Both the position numbers and the translations under genes were made by a program. DNA of 32,412 nt from JBOGIF01 sp050742415 (GTDB lineage: Bacteria > Actinomycetota > Acidimicrobiia > Acidimicrobiales > AC-14): assembly GCA_050742415.1 (NCBI GenBank), contig JBOGIF010000107.1:1-32412 (forward strand), given 5' to 3'. This document shows positions 15,305 to 23,655 of this stretch, in pieces; within the stretch, counting starts at the first letter, position 1, and each line of letters opens with the position of its first letter. The notes beneath the pieces are model-generated. The model was given only the letters and a program-made list of their open reading frames with translations. It was not told the origin of the DNA and did not search any database.

Positions 15305-16462
15305 GTGCTGGCCTACGCCGCGGTCTTCGGGGTGGCCGCTGTGGTCACGTGGGCATCGACGCCGCTGGCGTGGCGATTGGCCCGGCGCTGGGGTGCCGTG
15401 GTCGTGCCGGACGAGAGGCGGGTGCACCTGAGGCCCACCCCGACCCTTGGTGGCCTCGCCATGCTGGCCGGGCTAGCCGTGTCCCTCGTCGTCGCCGCCC
15501 GGCTGGACCGCTTCCGGCCCGTCTTCCAGTCGTCGGAGCCAATCGGGCTGGTACTGGCCGCGGTCGTGATATTGGCGGTCGGGCTCCTCGACGACCTGCG
15601 CGAGGTCTCGGCGCCGGCCAAGGTTGCCGGCCAGGTCCTCGCCGGGTCCGTCCTCAGTCTGGCCGGGGTCACGATGTTCTACTTCCGCATCCCGTTCGCC
15701 GACTTTGTGGTGCTGTCGCCCGACCTCGGCTTCGTGGTGACGGTGCTCTGGGTGGTCGGCATGGCCAACGCCGTGAACCTGATCGACGGCCTCGACGGCC
15801 TGGCTGCCGGAGTGGTCGCCATCGCCGCCGCTGCCTTCTTCGTCTACGCCGTGCGCCTGTCCGACGTGGGCCTGCTCGCCCCCGAGAACATGGCGCCCCT
15901 GGTCGTGGCCGTCACGTGCGGGCTGTGCGTGGGGTTCCTTCCCCACAACTTCCACCCGGCCAAGGTGTTCATGGGAGACAGCGGGGCGCTGCTGCTGGGA
16001 CTGCTCATGGCCGCCGCCACCATCTCGGTGGGAGGCCGGACGGCCGACCAGTTCAGCGGCCAGACGTTCTTCTTCTTCGCCCCCCTCGTGATCCCCTTCG
16101 TGATCCTGGGGGTGCCCTTCGTCGATACCGCCCTCGCCATCGCCAGGAGGGCCCGGCGGCGGGCGGCTCTGTCGCAGGCCGACAAGGAGCACCTGCACCA
16201 CCGGCTGATGCGCCAGGGCCACGGGCCTCGGCGCTCGGTGTTCATCCTGTGGGCCTGGACGGCGATCCTGTCGGGGATCGCGCTGGTCCCGATCTACACG
16301 AACCAGGGCAACGCTCTGGTGCCCTTCGCAGTGCTGGTACTCGCCGTCGTCCTCTACACGCTGCTGCACCCGGGGGTGCGCCAGACGGCGCACCAGCTGG
16401 AAGAAGAGGTGGAGGACGGGGCGGACGCCGACGCCGAGCCGGAGGTGCCTATTTCGGGGTGA
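15305..16462 (+). CDS. wecA: Polyprenyl-phosphate HexNAc-1-P transferase (WecA/TagO type)
   Basis: Transfers GlcNAc-1-phosphate (or a related HexNAc-1-P) from its UDP form to a polyprenyl phosphate at the inner face of the membrane, starting glycan assembly. The 385-residue protein has about 10-11 membrane helices and the family's catalytic motifs: D96-D97, NLIDGLDGLA (158-167), FMGDSG with D225, and the HLHH motif (296-299). A short acidic C-terminal tail follows. The GTG start lies six bases after the glyA stop. Its 3' end overlaps the convergent epimerase gene by 14 bases. A second, unrelated priming enzyme is encoded at 21960. Confidence 0.92.
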   Translation: MLAYAAVFGVAAVVTWASTPLAWRLARRWGAVVVPDERRVHLRPTPTLGGLAMLAGLAVSLVVAARLDRFRPVFQSSEPIGLVLAAVVILAVGLLDDLREVSAPAKVAGQVLAGSVLSLAGVTMFYFRIPFADFVVLSPDLGFVVTVLWVVGMANAVNLIDGLDGLAAGVVAIAAAAFFVYAVRLSDVGLLAPENMAPLVVAVTCGLCVGFLPHNFHPAKVFMGDSGALLLGLLMAAATISVGGRTADQFSGQTFFFFAPLVIPFVILGVPFVDTALAIARRARRRAALSQADKEHLHHRLMRQGHGPRRSVFILWAWTAILSGIALVPIYTNQGNALVPFAVLVLAVVLYTLLHPGVRQTAHQLEEEVEDGADADAEPEVPISG

Positions 16463-17375
16463 ACCAGCCGATGGTCCGGCGCAGCCCGTCCTCGAATCCC
16501 ACATCGGGCTTCCAGCCCAGGTGCTCGGCGGCGGCGGCGGCGTCGCCACGGGTGGCGTACACGTCGCCCGCCCGGGGCGCGGCGTGGACCGGCGAGGGCT
16601 GTTTGCCCATCAGCTTCCCGAGCATGTCGAGCATCTCCAGCAGGCTGAAACTCTCGCCGTTGGCGATGTTGTAGCTCTGGCCCGCGCACGCTCGCGCCGG
16701 GGCTTCGGCGGCTGCCATGTTGGCGGCCACCACATCGCTCACATAGGTGAAGTCGCGGCTCTGGCCGCCGTCACCGTGAACGGTCGGCGGCTCACCTCGG
16801 TGCAGAGCGTCGATGAACAGGGGGATCACCGCCGCGTAAGCCGAATCCGGGCGCTGGCGAGGCCCGAAGACGTTGAAATAGCGCAGCGAGACAGTCTCTA
16901 GGCCGTGCAGCTCGGCGAAGACCCGGCAGTAGTGCTCGCCGGCCATCTTGGTGACGGCGTAGGGCGAGCGCGGGGCCTGGCTGGCCGTCTCGGGGGTCGG
17001 CATCTCGGCGGAGCCCCCATAGACGCTGCTCGACGACGCGTAGACCACCCTGCGGGCCCCGGCCTTGAGCGCCGCCTGCAGGATGGTGAGGGTGCCGTGG
17101 GTGTTGGCCGTGTCGGTGGCCAACGGGTCGACCACCGAGCGCAGGACGGCACGGTGGGCGGCCTGGTGGAAGACGACGTCGACGTCGCACATCGCCTCGG
17201 TCACGAGCGATTCGTCGGCCACGTTTCCCTGGACCAGCTCAGCAGCCTCCGGGATGTTCTCCGCGTAGCCGGTGGACAAGTCGTCCAACACCCGAACCTG
17301 ATGGCCGGCGGCCAACAGGGCGTCGGCGAGATTGCTCCCGATGAATCCGGCCCCACCCGTTACCAGCGCTCTCAT
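16449..17375 (-). CDS. NAD-dependent UDP-sugar 4-epimerase (SDR family)
   Basis: A 308-residue extended short-chain dehydrogenase. Seen: TGGAGFIG (6-13) for NAD, the SSSSVYG strand with the catalytic serine near 115-116, and Y139-x3-K143. Length and RYFNVFGPRQ/TYVSDV segments fit UDP-glucose or UDP-GlcNAc 4-epimerases, or the related UDP-uronate epimerases; the substrate is not resolved. It could interconvert the products of the 6-dehydrogenase or feed galacto-configured sugars to the locus. The ATG at 17375 is only about 30 bases from the divergent kinase gene, so promoters must overlap. The ribosome site is weak. Confidence 0.9.
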   Translation of the reverse strand: MRALVTGGAGFIGSNLADALLAAGHQVRVLDDLSTGYAENIPEAAELVQGNVADESLVTEAMCDVDVVFHQAAHRAVLRSVVDPLATDTANTHGTLTILQAALKAGARRVVYASSSSVYGGSAEMPTPETASQAPRSPYAVTKMAGEHYCRVFAELHGLETVSLRYFNVFGPRQRPDSAYAAVIPLFIDALHRGEPPTVHGDGGQSRDFTYVSDVVAANMAAAEAPARACAGQSYNIANGESFSLLEMLDMLGKLMGKQPSPVHAAPRAGDVYATRGDAAAAAEHLGWKPDVGFEDGLRRTIGWFTPK

Positions 17376-17404
17376 CTGCTGAACCGTACCGCTACGATTG
17401 CCGG

Positions 17405-19036
17405 ATGCCCGAACGCATGAGCAACGACGCGGAGCTCGAGCTTCGCGACTACCTCGGCGTGCTGTGGCGGCGCAAGCGGTTCGTATTTCTTGCGCTACTC
17501 CTCCTGGTGACGGCGGCGCTGGGGCTCTCCTACGTGCAGACACCCGTCTACCAGTCCACGGCCGAGTTCAGCCTGAGGCCCATAACCTCCCAGCTAGGCG
17601 GCAACACCGGGAAGGGCGCCGACCCGGTCCAGAACGCCATCGGGGAGCTCAAGAGCGAGAGGGTCCGCACCAGGATCCGCGATCTCAAGGGCGTGGCGCC
17701 CAGGGTTTCGGCCACCGCCGTCCCGGGTACCGGGCTGATCCGGGCCACGGTCGAGAGCACCGACCCCCGCCAGGCGGCCGACCTGGCCAACGCCTACGTC
17801 GACGAGTACATCAACTTCCGGGTCGGGGAGGCCATCCGCCGGCTCGACGACGAGAGCAAGCTGCACCAGGAGCGGTTCAACCGCAGCCAGGCCCGGCTCA
17901 ATGAGATCAACATCCGGCTGGCGTCCTTCATCCTGCCCTCGGCCCGCCAGGCCGAGGAGATCCGCGTCGGTGCCGAGCGCAACCAGCTCGAGTCCGAGGC
18001 ATCCGACGCTCGCCAGCAGCTCGACGCCCTCAACCAGGAGAAGGCGAGGGTCCGCACCGAGGCGGAGAAGACCGAGGACGCCCGCGTCCCCAAGGACCCG
18101 GTCCGGCCCAAGCCCGCCCGCAACGCCGCCCTCGCCATCCCGATCGGACTGGTGATAGGGGTCGCGCTCGCCTTCCTGTTCGAGCACCTCGACGACTCGC
18201 TCAAGTCCAAGGAGGATGTCGAGCGGATCACCGGCCCCACCCTGCCCGTCGTGGGGGTGATCCCCGCAGTCCGGATGCGCGACGACGCCGGCTCCCAGCT
18301 GGTGTCGCTGGTCGCCCCCGACTCGCCAGTGGCGGAGGCGTACCGAACCATGCGGACCTCGGTCCAGTTCCTCGCGCTCGACGACTCGCTGGGCAGCATC
18401 CAGATCACCAGCCCGTCGGCCGGAGAAGGCAAGACCACCACGCTCGCCAACCTGGCCGTGGTCATGGCCCGGGCCGGGGCGAAGGTGGTCGTGATCGACT
18501 GCGACCTCCGGCGGCCCCGCCTCCACGAAGTCTTCGGGGTGCCGAACGACATCGGGTTCACGTCGGTGTTCCAGGGCCAGGTGCCGCTGTCCGGGGCGCT
18601 GCAGGCCATTCCCGGCGAGCGGAACCTTCGGATTCTGCCCTCCGGGCCGCTGCCCCCCAACCCCTCCGAGCTGTTGGGCTCCCGCCGGACGGCCGGCATC
18701 CTCGCGTCACTCAAGGCCCAGGGGGCGCTCGTGCTGCTCGACTGCCCGCCGATCATGCCCGTGACCGACGCCGCCGCACTCTCGGCCTGGGTCGACACCA
18801 CGATCGTCGTGGCCGCTTACGGCTCCACGACCAAGCGCCAGCTGCAACGGGCGATAGAGCTGCTCCGTCAGGTCGACGCGCCCCTCGTGGGCACGGTCCT
18901 CAACCGGGCGCAGGGGTCGGAGAGCTACGGGTACTCCTACGGCTACTACCACCGCAAGGCCGAGCCCGATGCCCGTAGGCGGGCGCCGAACGGCCAGGAG
19001 CTCCCGGCTCGAAGCGCGACACGCACCGGCGGCTGA
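17405..19036 (+). CDS. Wzz-type co-polymerase fused to BY-kinase (CpsD/Wzc-like)
   Basis: Controls chain length and export of surface polysaccharide, with autophosphorylating tyrosine kinase activity. Order: short cytoplasmic start, TM1 (~26-44), an extracytoplasmic Wzz domain with a helical coiled region (~145-225), PxxP-rich stretch and TM2 (~241-260), then the kinase with Walker A SPSAGEGKTTT (336-346), Walker A' VVVIDCDLRRPR (361-372), Walker B LVLLDCPP (442-449), and a C-terminal tyrosine cluster Y508/510/512/514/515. All motifs are intact. ATG 17405 or 17417 may be used. The LMW-PTP at 13473 is a candidate partner phosphatase. It leads a plus-strand run of four glycan genes. Confidence 0.93.
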   Translation: MPERMSNDAELELRDYLGVLWRRKRFVFLALLLLVTAALGLSYVQTPVYQSTAEFSLRPITSQLGGNTGKGADPVQNAIGELKSERVRTRIRDLKGVAPRVSATAVPGTGLIRATVESTDPRQAADLANAYVDEYINFRVGEAIRRLDDESKLHQERFNRSQARLNEINIRLASFILPSARQAEEIRVGAERNQLESEASDARQQLDALNQEKARVRTEAEKTEDARVPKDPVRPKPARNAALAIPIGLVIGVALAFLFEHLDDSLKSKEDVERITGPTLPVVGVIPAVRMRDDAGSQLVSLVAPDSPVAEAYRTMRTSVQFLALDDSLGSIQITSPSAGEGKTTTLANLAVVMARAGAKVVVIDCDLRRPRLHEVFGVPNDIGFTSVFQGQVPLSGALQAIPGERNLRILPSGPLPPNPSELLGSRRTAGILASLKAQGALVLLDCPPIMPVTDAAALSAWVDTTIVVAAYGSTTKRQLQRAIELLRQVDAPLVGTVLNRAQGSESYGYSYGYYHRKAEPDARRRAPNGQELPARSATRTGG

Positions 19037-19045
19037 GCGCCGCGA

Positions 19046-20974
19046 GTGGCTCGGCGGGCCGAACCTCCCAAATCCTTGCGGTCGTCGCCCCGAGACTGGT
19101 TAGCTTCCCAACCGGTGGCCAGGATCGTCGGAAGGATTCCGACTGCCGGCCTCTTGAGGCTGGCAGTCCGGTACAGGCCGTTCGTGCAGGCCGGGCTGGA
19201 TGCGAGCGCGTGGGCGGTAGCCCTGTTGTTCGCCACCATCGTGCGGTACGACTTCGAGCTCGACAAGGTGGACTTCTCGAGCTGGCTGCTGATGGTGCCG
19301 CCGGCGGCGGTGGCCCAGACCATCACCGGTCTCGGGTTCGGGCTCTACACCGGCCGGTCCAGGTTCGGCAGCTTCGACGAGGTCGCCGGGCTGGTGCGGG
19401 CGGCCTCGGTGGCGGCCGTGCTCATCTACACGGTCAACCTGGTCAGTGATCCCCACCTCGTCCCTCGCAGCGCGGTGGTGGCGGGCGGGATAACCGCCCT
19501 GGCCCTGATGGGTGGGACCCGCTACATGTGGCGCTTGGCGCGGGAGCGGCGGCGGCGGCCTTCGGGCGAGAACTGCGAACGGCTGCTGGTGTTCGGCGCC
19601 GGCGACGGCGGCGCCCAGGTGATAACCGCCATGCTCAGCGACCCCGACAGCCCCTATCTGCCGGTGGCCATCCTCGATGACGACCCAGCCCGGCGGAACC
19701 TGAGGATCAAGGGGGTGCCGGTGGTCGGCACCCGGGAACGGATCGCCGAGGCGGCGGCCACCCATCGGGTCGACACCCTCCTGGTGGCCATACCCAGTGC
19801 CGACGCCGAGTTGGTGAGCCAGCTGACCGACCTGGCCAGCGCCGCCGGCCTGGGCGTGAAGGTGCTCCCGACGGTGGGCGAGATGGTAGGCGGCCAGGTC
19901 GGTGTGGGCGACATCCGCAGCGTGACCGAGGCCGACCTGCTGGGCCGTCACGAGGTTCAGCTCGACCTGGAAGGTATCGCCGGGTACCTCACCGGGCGCC
20001 GTGTGCTGGTGACCGGCGCCGGTGGCTCGATCGGATCGGAGCTCTGTCGCCAGCTGAGCCGGCTGGCGCCGGCCGAGCTGATCATGGTGGACCGTGACGA
20101 GTCGGCGCTGCACGGCGTCCAGCTGTCGATCGAGGGCCGGGCGCTGCTCGACTCGCCCGACCTCGTCCTGCTCGACATACGGGACCAGCCAGCCGTGGCC
20201 CAGCTCTTCGAGGAGCGCAAGCCCGACGTGGTGTTCCACGCCGCTGCCCTCAAGCACCAACCGCTGCTGGAGATGTACCCGGCCGAGGCCCTGAAGACCA
20301 ACGTCTGGGCATCCCTGTCGGTCCTGGAGGCGGCGGTCGCGGTGGGTGTCTCCCACTTCGTCAACATCTCCACCGACAAGGCGGCCGATCCCTCCAATGT
20401 GCTGGGTTACACCAAGCGGATCGCCGAGAGGCTCACGTCGCACTTCTCCTCGGCGGGGGAGGGCACGTACATCAGCGTGCGGTTCGGCAACGTGTTGGGC
20501 AGCCGGGGATCCATGCTCGGCACCTTCCACGCCCAGATCGACGCCGGTGGGCCGCTCACCGTCACCCACCGGGAGATCACCCGCTTCTTCATGACAGTGG
20601 AGGAGGCCGTCGGGCTGGTCATCCAGGCCGGCGCCATAGGGCGCGACGGCGAGGTGCTCGTGCTCGACATGGGCCAGGCGGTGAAGATCGCCGCTGTCGC
20701 CCGGCGCCTCGCCGATCTGTCCCGGCGCCCGATCGAGATCGTCTTCACCGGCCTGCGCCCGGGCGAGAAGCTTCACGAGCGCCTCCTGGGCACCGGCGAG
20801 GTCGACCAGCGGCCCGTCCACCCGCGCATCTCGCAGGTGCCGGTCCCACCGCTGGTGCCGGCGGACGTGAGGCGGCTCGACGCCGAGGCGCCCGGACCCA
20901 AGCTGGTCGACTGCTTCGTTGAGCTGTGTAACCCGCCGGGGCCCGCGGGGGCAGTCTCGCTCACCGCGAGCTGA
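19046..20974 (+). CDS. Membrane NDP-sugar 4,6-dehydratase (CapD/FlaA1/PglF-like)
   Basis: A 642-residue enzyme predicted to convert UDP-GlcNAc to a 4-keto-6-deoxy sugar, the first step to bacillosamine- or fucosamine-type residues. Order: four membrane helices (~45-165), a first Rossmann fold starting FGAGDGGAQV (183-192), and a second, catalytic SDR domain with VTGAGGSIGSE (322-332), STDKA (442-446) and Y455-T-K457. RFGNVLGSRGSM and FTGLRPGEKL are family signatures. The GTG at 19046, nine bases after the kinase gene, is the chosen start. It shares the plus-strand unit with the kinase upstream and the acyltransferase and sugar-phosphate transferase downstream, which suggests it makes the first sugar for the latter. 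Confidence 0.93.
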   Translation: MARRAEPPKSLRSSPRDWLASQPVARIVGRIPTAGLLRLAVRYRPFVQAGLDASAWAVALLFATIVRYDFELDKVDFSSWLLMVPPAAVAQTITGLGFGLYTGRSRFGSFDEVAGLVRAASVAAVLIYTVNLVSDPHLVPRSAVVAGGITALALMGGTRYMWRLARERRRRPSGENCERLLVFGAGDGGAQVITAMLSDPDSPYLPVAILDDDPARRNLRIKGVPVVGTRERIAEAAATHRVDTLLVAIPSADAELVSQLTDLASAAGLGVKVLPTVGEMVGGQVGVGDIRSVTEADLLGRHEVQLDLEGIAGYLTGRRVLVTGAGGSIGSELCRQLSRLAPAELIMVDRDESALHGVQLSIEGRALLDSPDLVLLDIRDQPAVAQLFEERKPDVVFHAAALKHQPLLEMYPAEALKTNVWASLSVLEAAVAVGVSHFVNISTDKAADPSNVLGYTKRIAERLTSHFSSAGEGTYISVRFGNVLGSRGSMLGTFHAQIDAGGPLTVTHREITRFFMTVEEAVGLVIQAGAIGRDGEVLVLDMGQAVKIAAVARRLADLSRRPIEIVFTGLRPGEKLHERLLGTGEVDQRPVHPRISQVPVPPLVPADVRRLDAEAPGPKLVDCFVELCNPPGPAGAVSLTAS

Positions 20975-21018
20975 GCGTCCTGGAGATCCGCCGGGCCACT
21001 CCACAAGATCAGGAGCAG

Positions 21019-21948
21019 GTGCTGGGCCTGCTCGGCTCGGCGCTTCGATGGTCCGGCGACGACCGGTTCGGCGCTTTCTTCGCGTGGAAGCACCTGGAGA
21101 ACGCCTTCGGGCCGTCTCCGGCCTGGGTGGCGGTCGACCAGGCCAAGGTCGTCGGCTTCCGGGCGTTCCTGCGCTGGGAGCTGGAGAGCGACGGCGAGGT
21201 GCTGAGGGTGGTGCGCGCCGTCGACACGGCGACCGACCCCGCCCACCAGCGCCAGGGCATCTTCTCCCGGCTCACCCGCCAGGCGCTGACGGAGCTGGCC
21301 GACGAGGGCGTGGCGTTTGTGTTCAACACGCCCAACGAGAAGAGCCGTCCTGGCTACCTGAAGATGGGTTGGGTCGACATCGGCCGCCTACCGCTCGTCG
21401 CCCGGCCCAGGTCACTGAGAGCCCTGGCGCGCGTCGTCCAGGCTCGCCAGGCCGCCGACCGGTGGTCGCACCCGACGACGGCCGGCATCGCCGCAGGCGA
21501 GGCGCTGGCCGACACCGATCGGGTGACGGCCCTCCTGGGCTCGCAGCCGCACCGGCCCGGAATGCGCACCAATCGCCATGCCTCGTTCCTCAGGTGGCGA
21601 TACGGCTTCGAACCTCTCCAGTACCGGGCCATGCCGGCGGGCCCCGACCTCGACGACGGGTTCGCTGTGTTCCGGGTTCGACGCCGGGGGACAGCGACCG
21701 AGGCGGCCGTCGCCGACGTCCTGGTCCCGGGGGGGGACCCGCGCCTCGCCGCCCAGGCGTTGCGGAAGGTGGCATCCGCCGAAGGCGTCGACTACGCCAT
21801 CGCCCTCAACCCCCCCGGCCCTCACCGCGCCGGATTCGTGCCAGCCGTCGGCCAGGGGCCTCGCCTCGTCTGGCGCGGCCTGAACCGCACAGAGAAGCCT
21901 CCGCCACGGTCGTGGGATCTGGTCCTCGCCGACGTCGAGTTGTTCTAG
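21019..21948 (+). CDS. GNAT-family acyltransferase of the polysaccharide locus
   Basis: Predicted acetyl- or acyl-transferase acting on a sugar or glycan precursor. The acetyl-CoA binding segment TDPAHQRQGIFSRL (~72-85) and the PNEKSRPGYLKMGW stretch typical of glycan-locus GNATs are visible; a second, less recognisable half follows. The first canonical start is GTG 21019, but the same frame reads LEIRRATPQDQEQ just before it, which is a normal first GNAT strand. That segment begins at CTG 20980, after the previous stop at 20972-20974, and no ATG, GTG or TTG lies in between. The true start is therefore probably a non-canonical CTG at 20980. The substrate is unknown. Confidence 0.82.
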   Translation: MLGLLGSALRWSGDDRFGAFFAWKHLENAFGPSPAWVAVDQAKVVGFRAFLRWELESDGEVLRVVRAVDTATDPAHQRQGIFSRLTRQALTELADEGVAFVFNTPNEKSRPGYLKMGWVDIGRLPLVARPRSLRALARVVQARQAADRWSHPTTAGIAAGEALADTDRVTALLGSQPHRPGMRTNRHASFLRWRYGFEPLQYRAMPAGPDLDDGFAVFRVRRRGTATEAAVADVLVPGGDPRLAAQALRKVASAEGVDYAIALNPPGPHRAGFVPAVGQGPRLVWRGLNRTEKPPPRSWDLVLADVELF

Positions 21949-21959
21949 CTTCTCCGGGT

Positions 21960-22619
21960 ATGAGGCGAATCGGCCCGCGCCGGTCGGCAGCGAGGTCGGT
22001 CAAGCGGCTCGTCGACGTCGTCGGTGCGGGGACGGCGCTCGTCGTGCTCTCACCCGTGATCGGCGCCGTCGCCGCCCTCGTACGACTACGCCTGGGTCGG
22101 CCGGTCGTGTTCGTGCAGGCCCGTCCCGGCCTGCACGGGCGGCTGTTCGACATCTACAAGTTCCGCACCATGGCCGACCGCCGAGGAGCCGACGGGCTCC
22201 CGCTGCCCGACCAGCAGCGCCTGACCGCTCTCGGCCGGTTCCTGCGCAGCACCAGCCTGGACGAGCTCCCGGAGCTGCTGAACGTGCTTCGGGGCGACAT
22301 GAGCCTGGTCGGGCCTCGCCCGCTGCTGCCCGAGTACCTGGGTCGCTACAGCCCCGACCAGATGCGCCGTCATGAGATGCGGCCCGGGCTCACAGGGTGG
22401 AGCCAGGTGCAGGGTCGCAACTCGCTGGAGTGGCCGCAGCGATTTGCCCTGGACGTGTGGTACGTCGACAACTGGTCCCTGCGGCTCGACATCCGAATAC
22501 TCCTCGCGTCGGTGCGGGCAGTGCTGAGCCGGGAAGGCATCAGCGCCCACGGGCACGCCAGCATGCCCCGCTTCGAAGGCTCGGATCTGGCTGAGGAGGA
22601 TCAGAACAAGAGCCCATGA
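21960..22619 (+). CDS. Monotopic sugar-1-phosphate transferase (WcaJ/PglC-like)
   Basis: Transfers a sugar-1-phosphate to polyprenyl phosphate to start a repeat unit. The 219-residue protein has the short form: basic N-terminus, re-entrant hydrophobic helix (~15-45), the YKFRTM motif (66-71), catalytic D101-E102 in SLDELPEL, and RGDMSLVGPRPL (111-122). It lacks the extra N-terminal membrane domain of full WcaJ/WbaP. Being co-directional and close to the 4,6-dehydratase (19046) and a GNAT gene, it likely primes with a diacetamido-type 6-deoxy sugar as PglC does; this is inference. It meets the minus-strand membrane gene tail to tail with only a few bases between. Confidence 0.93.
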   Translation: MRRIGPRRSAARSVKRLVDVVGAGTALVVLSPVIGAVAALVRLRLGRPVVFVQARPGLHGRLFDIYKFRTMADRRGADGLPLPDQQRLTALGRFLRSTSLDELPELLNVLRGDMSLVGPRPLLPEYLGRYSPDQMRRHEMRPGLTGWSQVQGRNSLEWPQRFALDVWYVDNWSLRLDIRILLASVRAVLSREGISAHGHASMPRFEGSDLAEEDQNKSP

Positions 22620-22626
22620 CATTCAG

Positions 22627-23655
22627 CTATAGCGGCCATCGTCCGAGCCACTGCCGAGCGCCAAGGTGAGGCCGCCGAGTGTGCTGATCGTCAGCCGGAG
22701 GCCTAGGACCAGGAAGGCGAGCGCTAGAGCCGTCTCCACCGGGATGCCGACCTGGGCCAGGGTAAGCGTGAACACCGCTTCTCGGGCGCCGGACGTTGTT
22801 GAAGAACACAGGAACGAGGCCGACGACGTCGGTGAGCGTGGACATCACCATGAAGAGCCAGATGGGCACGGCTAGGTCGAGGGCCAGGCCGGCCACGACG
22901 TGCATGCTCGCCCACATCAGTTGGAAGACCAAGGACAGCCCCAGCACACCGGCGAGGAGCCTGCCCCTCGGTGCGGTCTCGACCATCTCGGCCGCACGAG
23001 GCAGGACGGATTGGCGGAGCCGCCGCGGAAGGGCGATCCCGAGAGCTCGCTGAAGCCTTCTCGCGTCCGTGCACGCCACCAGGACGCCGGCCGTCACCGT
23101 GGTCAGCCCGATCGTCACCAGGACCGAGACGAGCTCCAGCCGGGGGTCGACGGTATCGACCTCGCGGGCCGCGAGGACGACGCTCGTCACCGAAACCGCG
23201 CTCAAGGCCAGGAACCCCGTGAGCCTCTCGAAAAACACTGACGCGACCGCGTTCAAGGGGCTTCCCATACGGCGACCGAGTTGCGCGACCCGGACGGCGT
23301 CACCGCCGATCGACGTCGGGAGGACGTTTCCCACGAACAGACCGGAGAGGTAGGTGCCGAGCAGCCATCGGTATGGCGGTGCCGGACCCCGTGTCCCGAG
23401 TAGCAGGCGCCACTTGAGGGTGCTGAGCGCCACGCCGAGAAGCTGCAGCGACAAGGCGGCCCCCACCAGGTACGGGTCGGCCTCTCGCCAGCTGGCGAGC
23501 ACACGTCGAGGGTCGACCTTCCTCGTCAGGTACCATAGGAGCGCTCCGCTGACGAGAAGGCGCAGCAGGAACAAGGTGCGTGGCGCGTGCGTGGGCCACC
23601 ACCACCGACTGCCGGTTGCCGCCCGGCTAGGTGTCAGCGGAGCCCCGTGAGCCAC
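22627..23655 (-). CDS. LPG-synthase-like (AglD-type) membrane protein, frameshifted near the C-terminus
   Basis: An integral membrane protein of the lysylphosphatidylglycerol-synthase transmembrane family (no catalytic LPG domain), a group often near lipid-linked sugar enzymes and proposed as flippases. About seven helices are read through VPVFFNNV (residue 288). There the frame changes: a surplus base in the GG at 22791-22792 turns the family-typical GAREAVFTL ... TISTLGGL ending into an arginine/proline-rich tail. Skipping one base restores the membrane helices and ends at a TGA at 22624-22626. Either the gene is a recent pseudogene, or this is a sequence error. The GTG start overlaps the upstream GT2 gene by 29 bases, so it belongs to the minus-strand trio. 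Confidence 0.8.
   Translation of the reverse strand: MAHGAPLTPSRAATGSRWWWPTHAPRTLFLLRLLVSGALLWYLTRKVDPRRVLASWREADPYLVGAALSLQLLGVALSTLKWRLLLGTRGPAPPYRWLLGTYLSGLFVGNVLPTSIGGDAVRVAQLGRRMGSPLNAVASVFFERLTGFLALSAVSVTSVVLAAREVDTVDPRLELVSVLVTIGLTTVTAGVLVACTDARRLQRALGIALPRRLRQSVLPRAAEMVETAPRGRLLAGVLGLSLVFQLMWASMHVVAGLALDLAVPIWLFMVMSTLTDVVGLVPVFFNNVRRPRSGVHAYPGPGRHPGGDGSSARLPGPRPPADDQHTRRPHLGARQWLGRWPL

Noticed and set aside
13955..15427. Long minus-strand open frame opposite glyA
   Set aside because: glyA is complete with all catalytic motifs, and the antisense translation is low-complexity His/Gly/Val-rich without recognisable features.
19100..21004. Long open frame on the minus strand opposite the 4,6-dehydratase gene
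   Set aside because: The protein is rich in His, Gly, Arg and Gln with no fold or motif; it mirrors the codon pattern of the real plus-strand gene, a common artefact in G+C-rich DNA.
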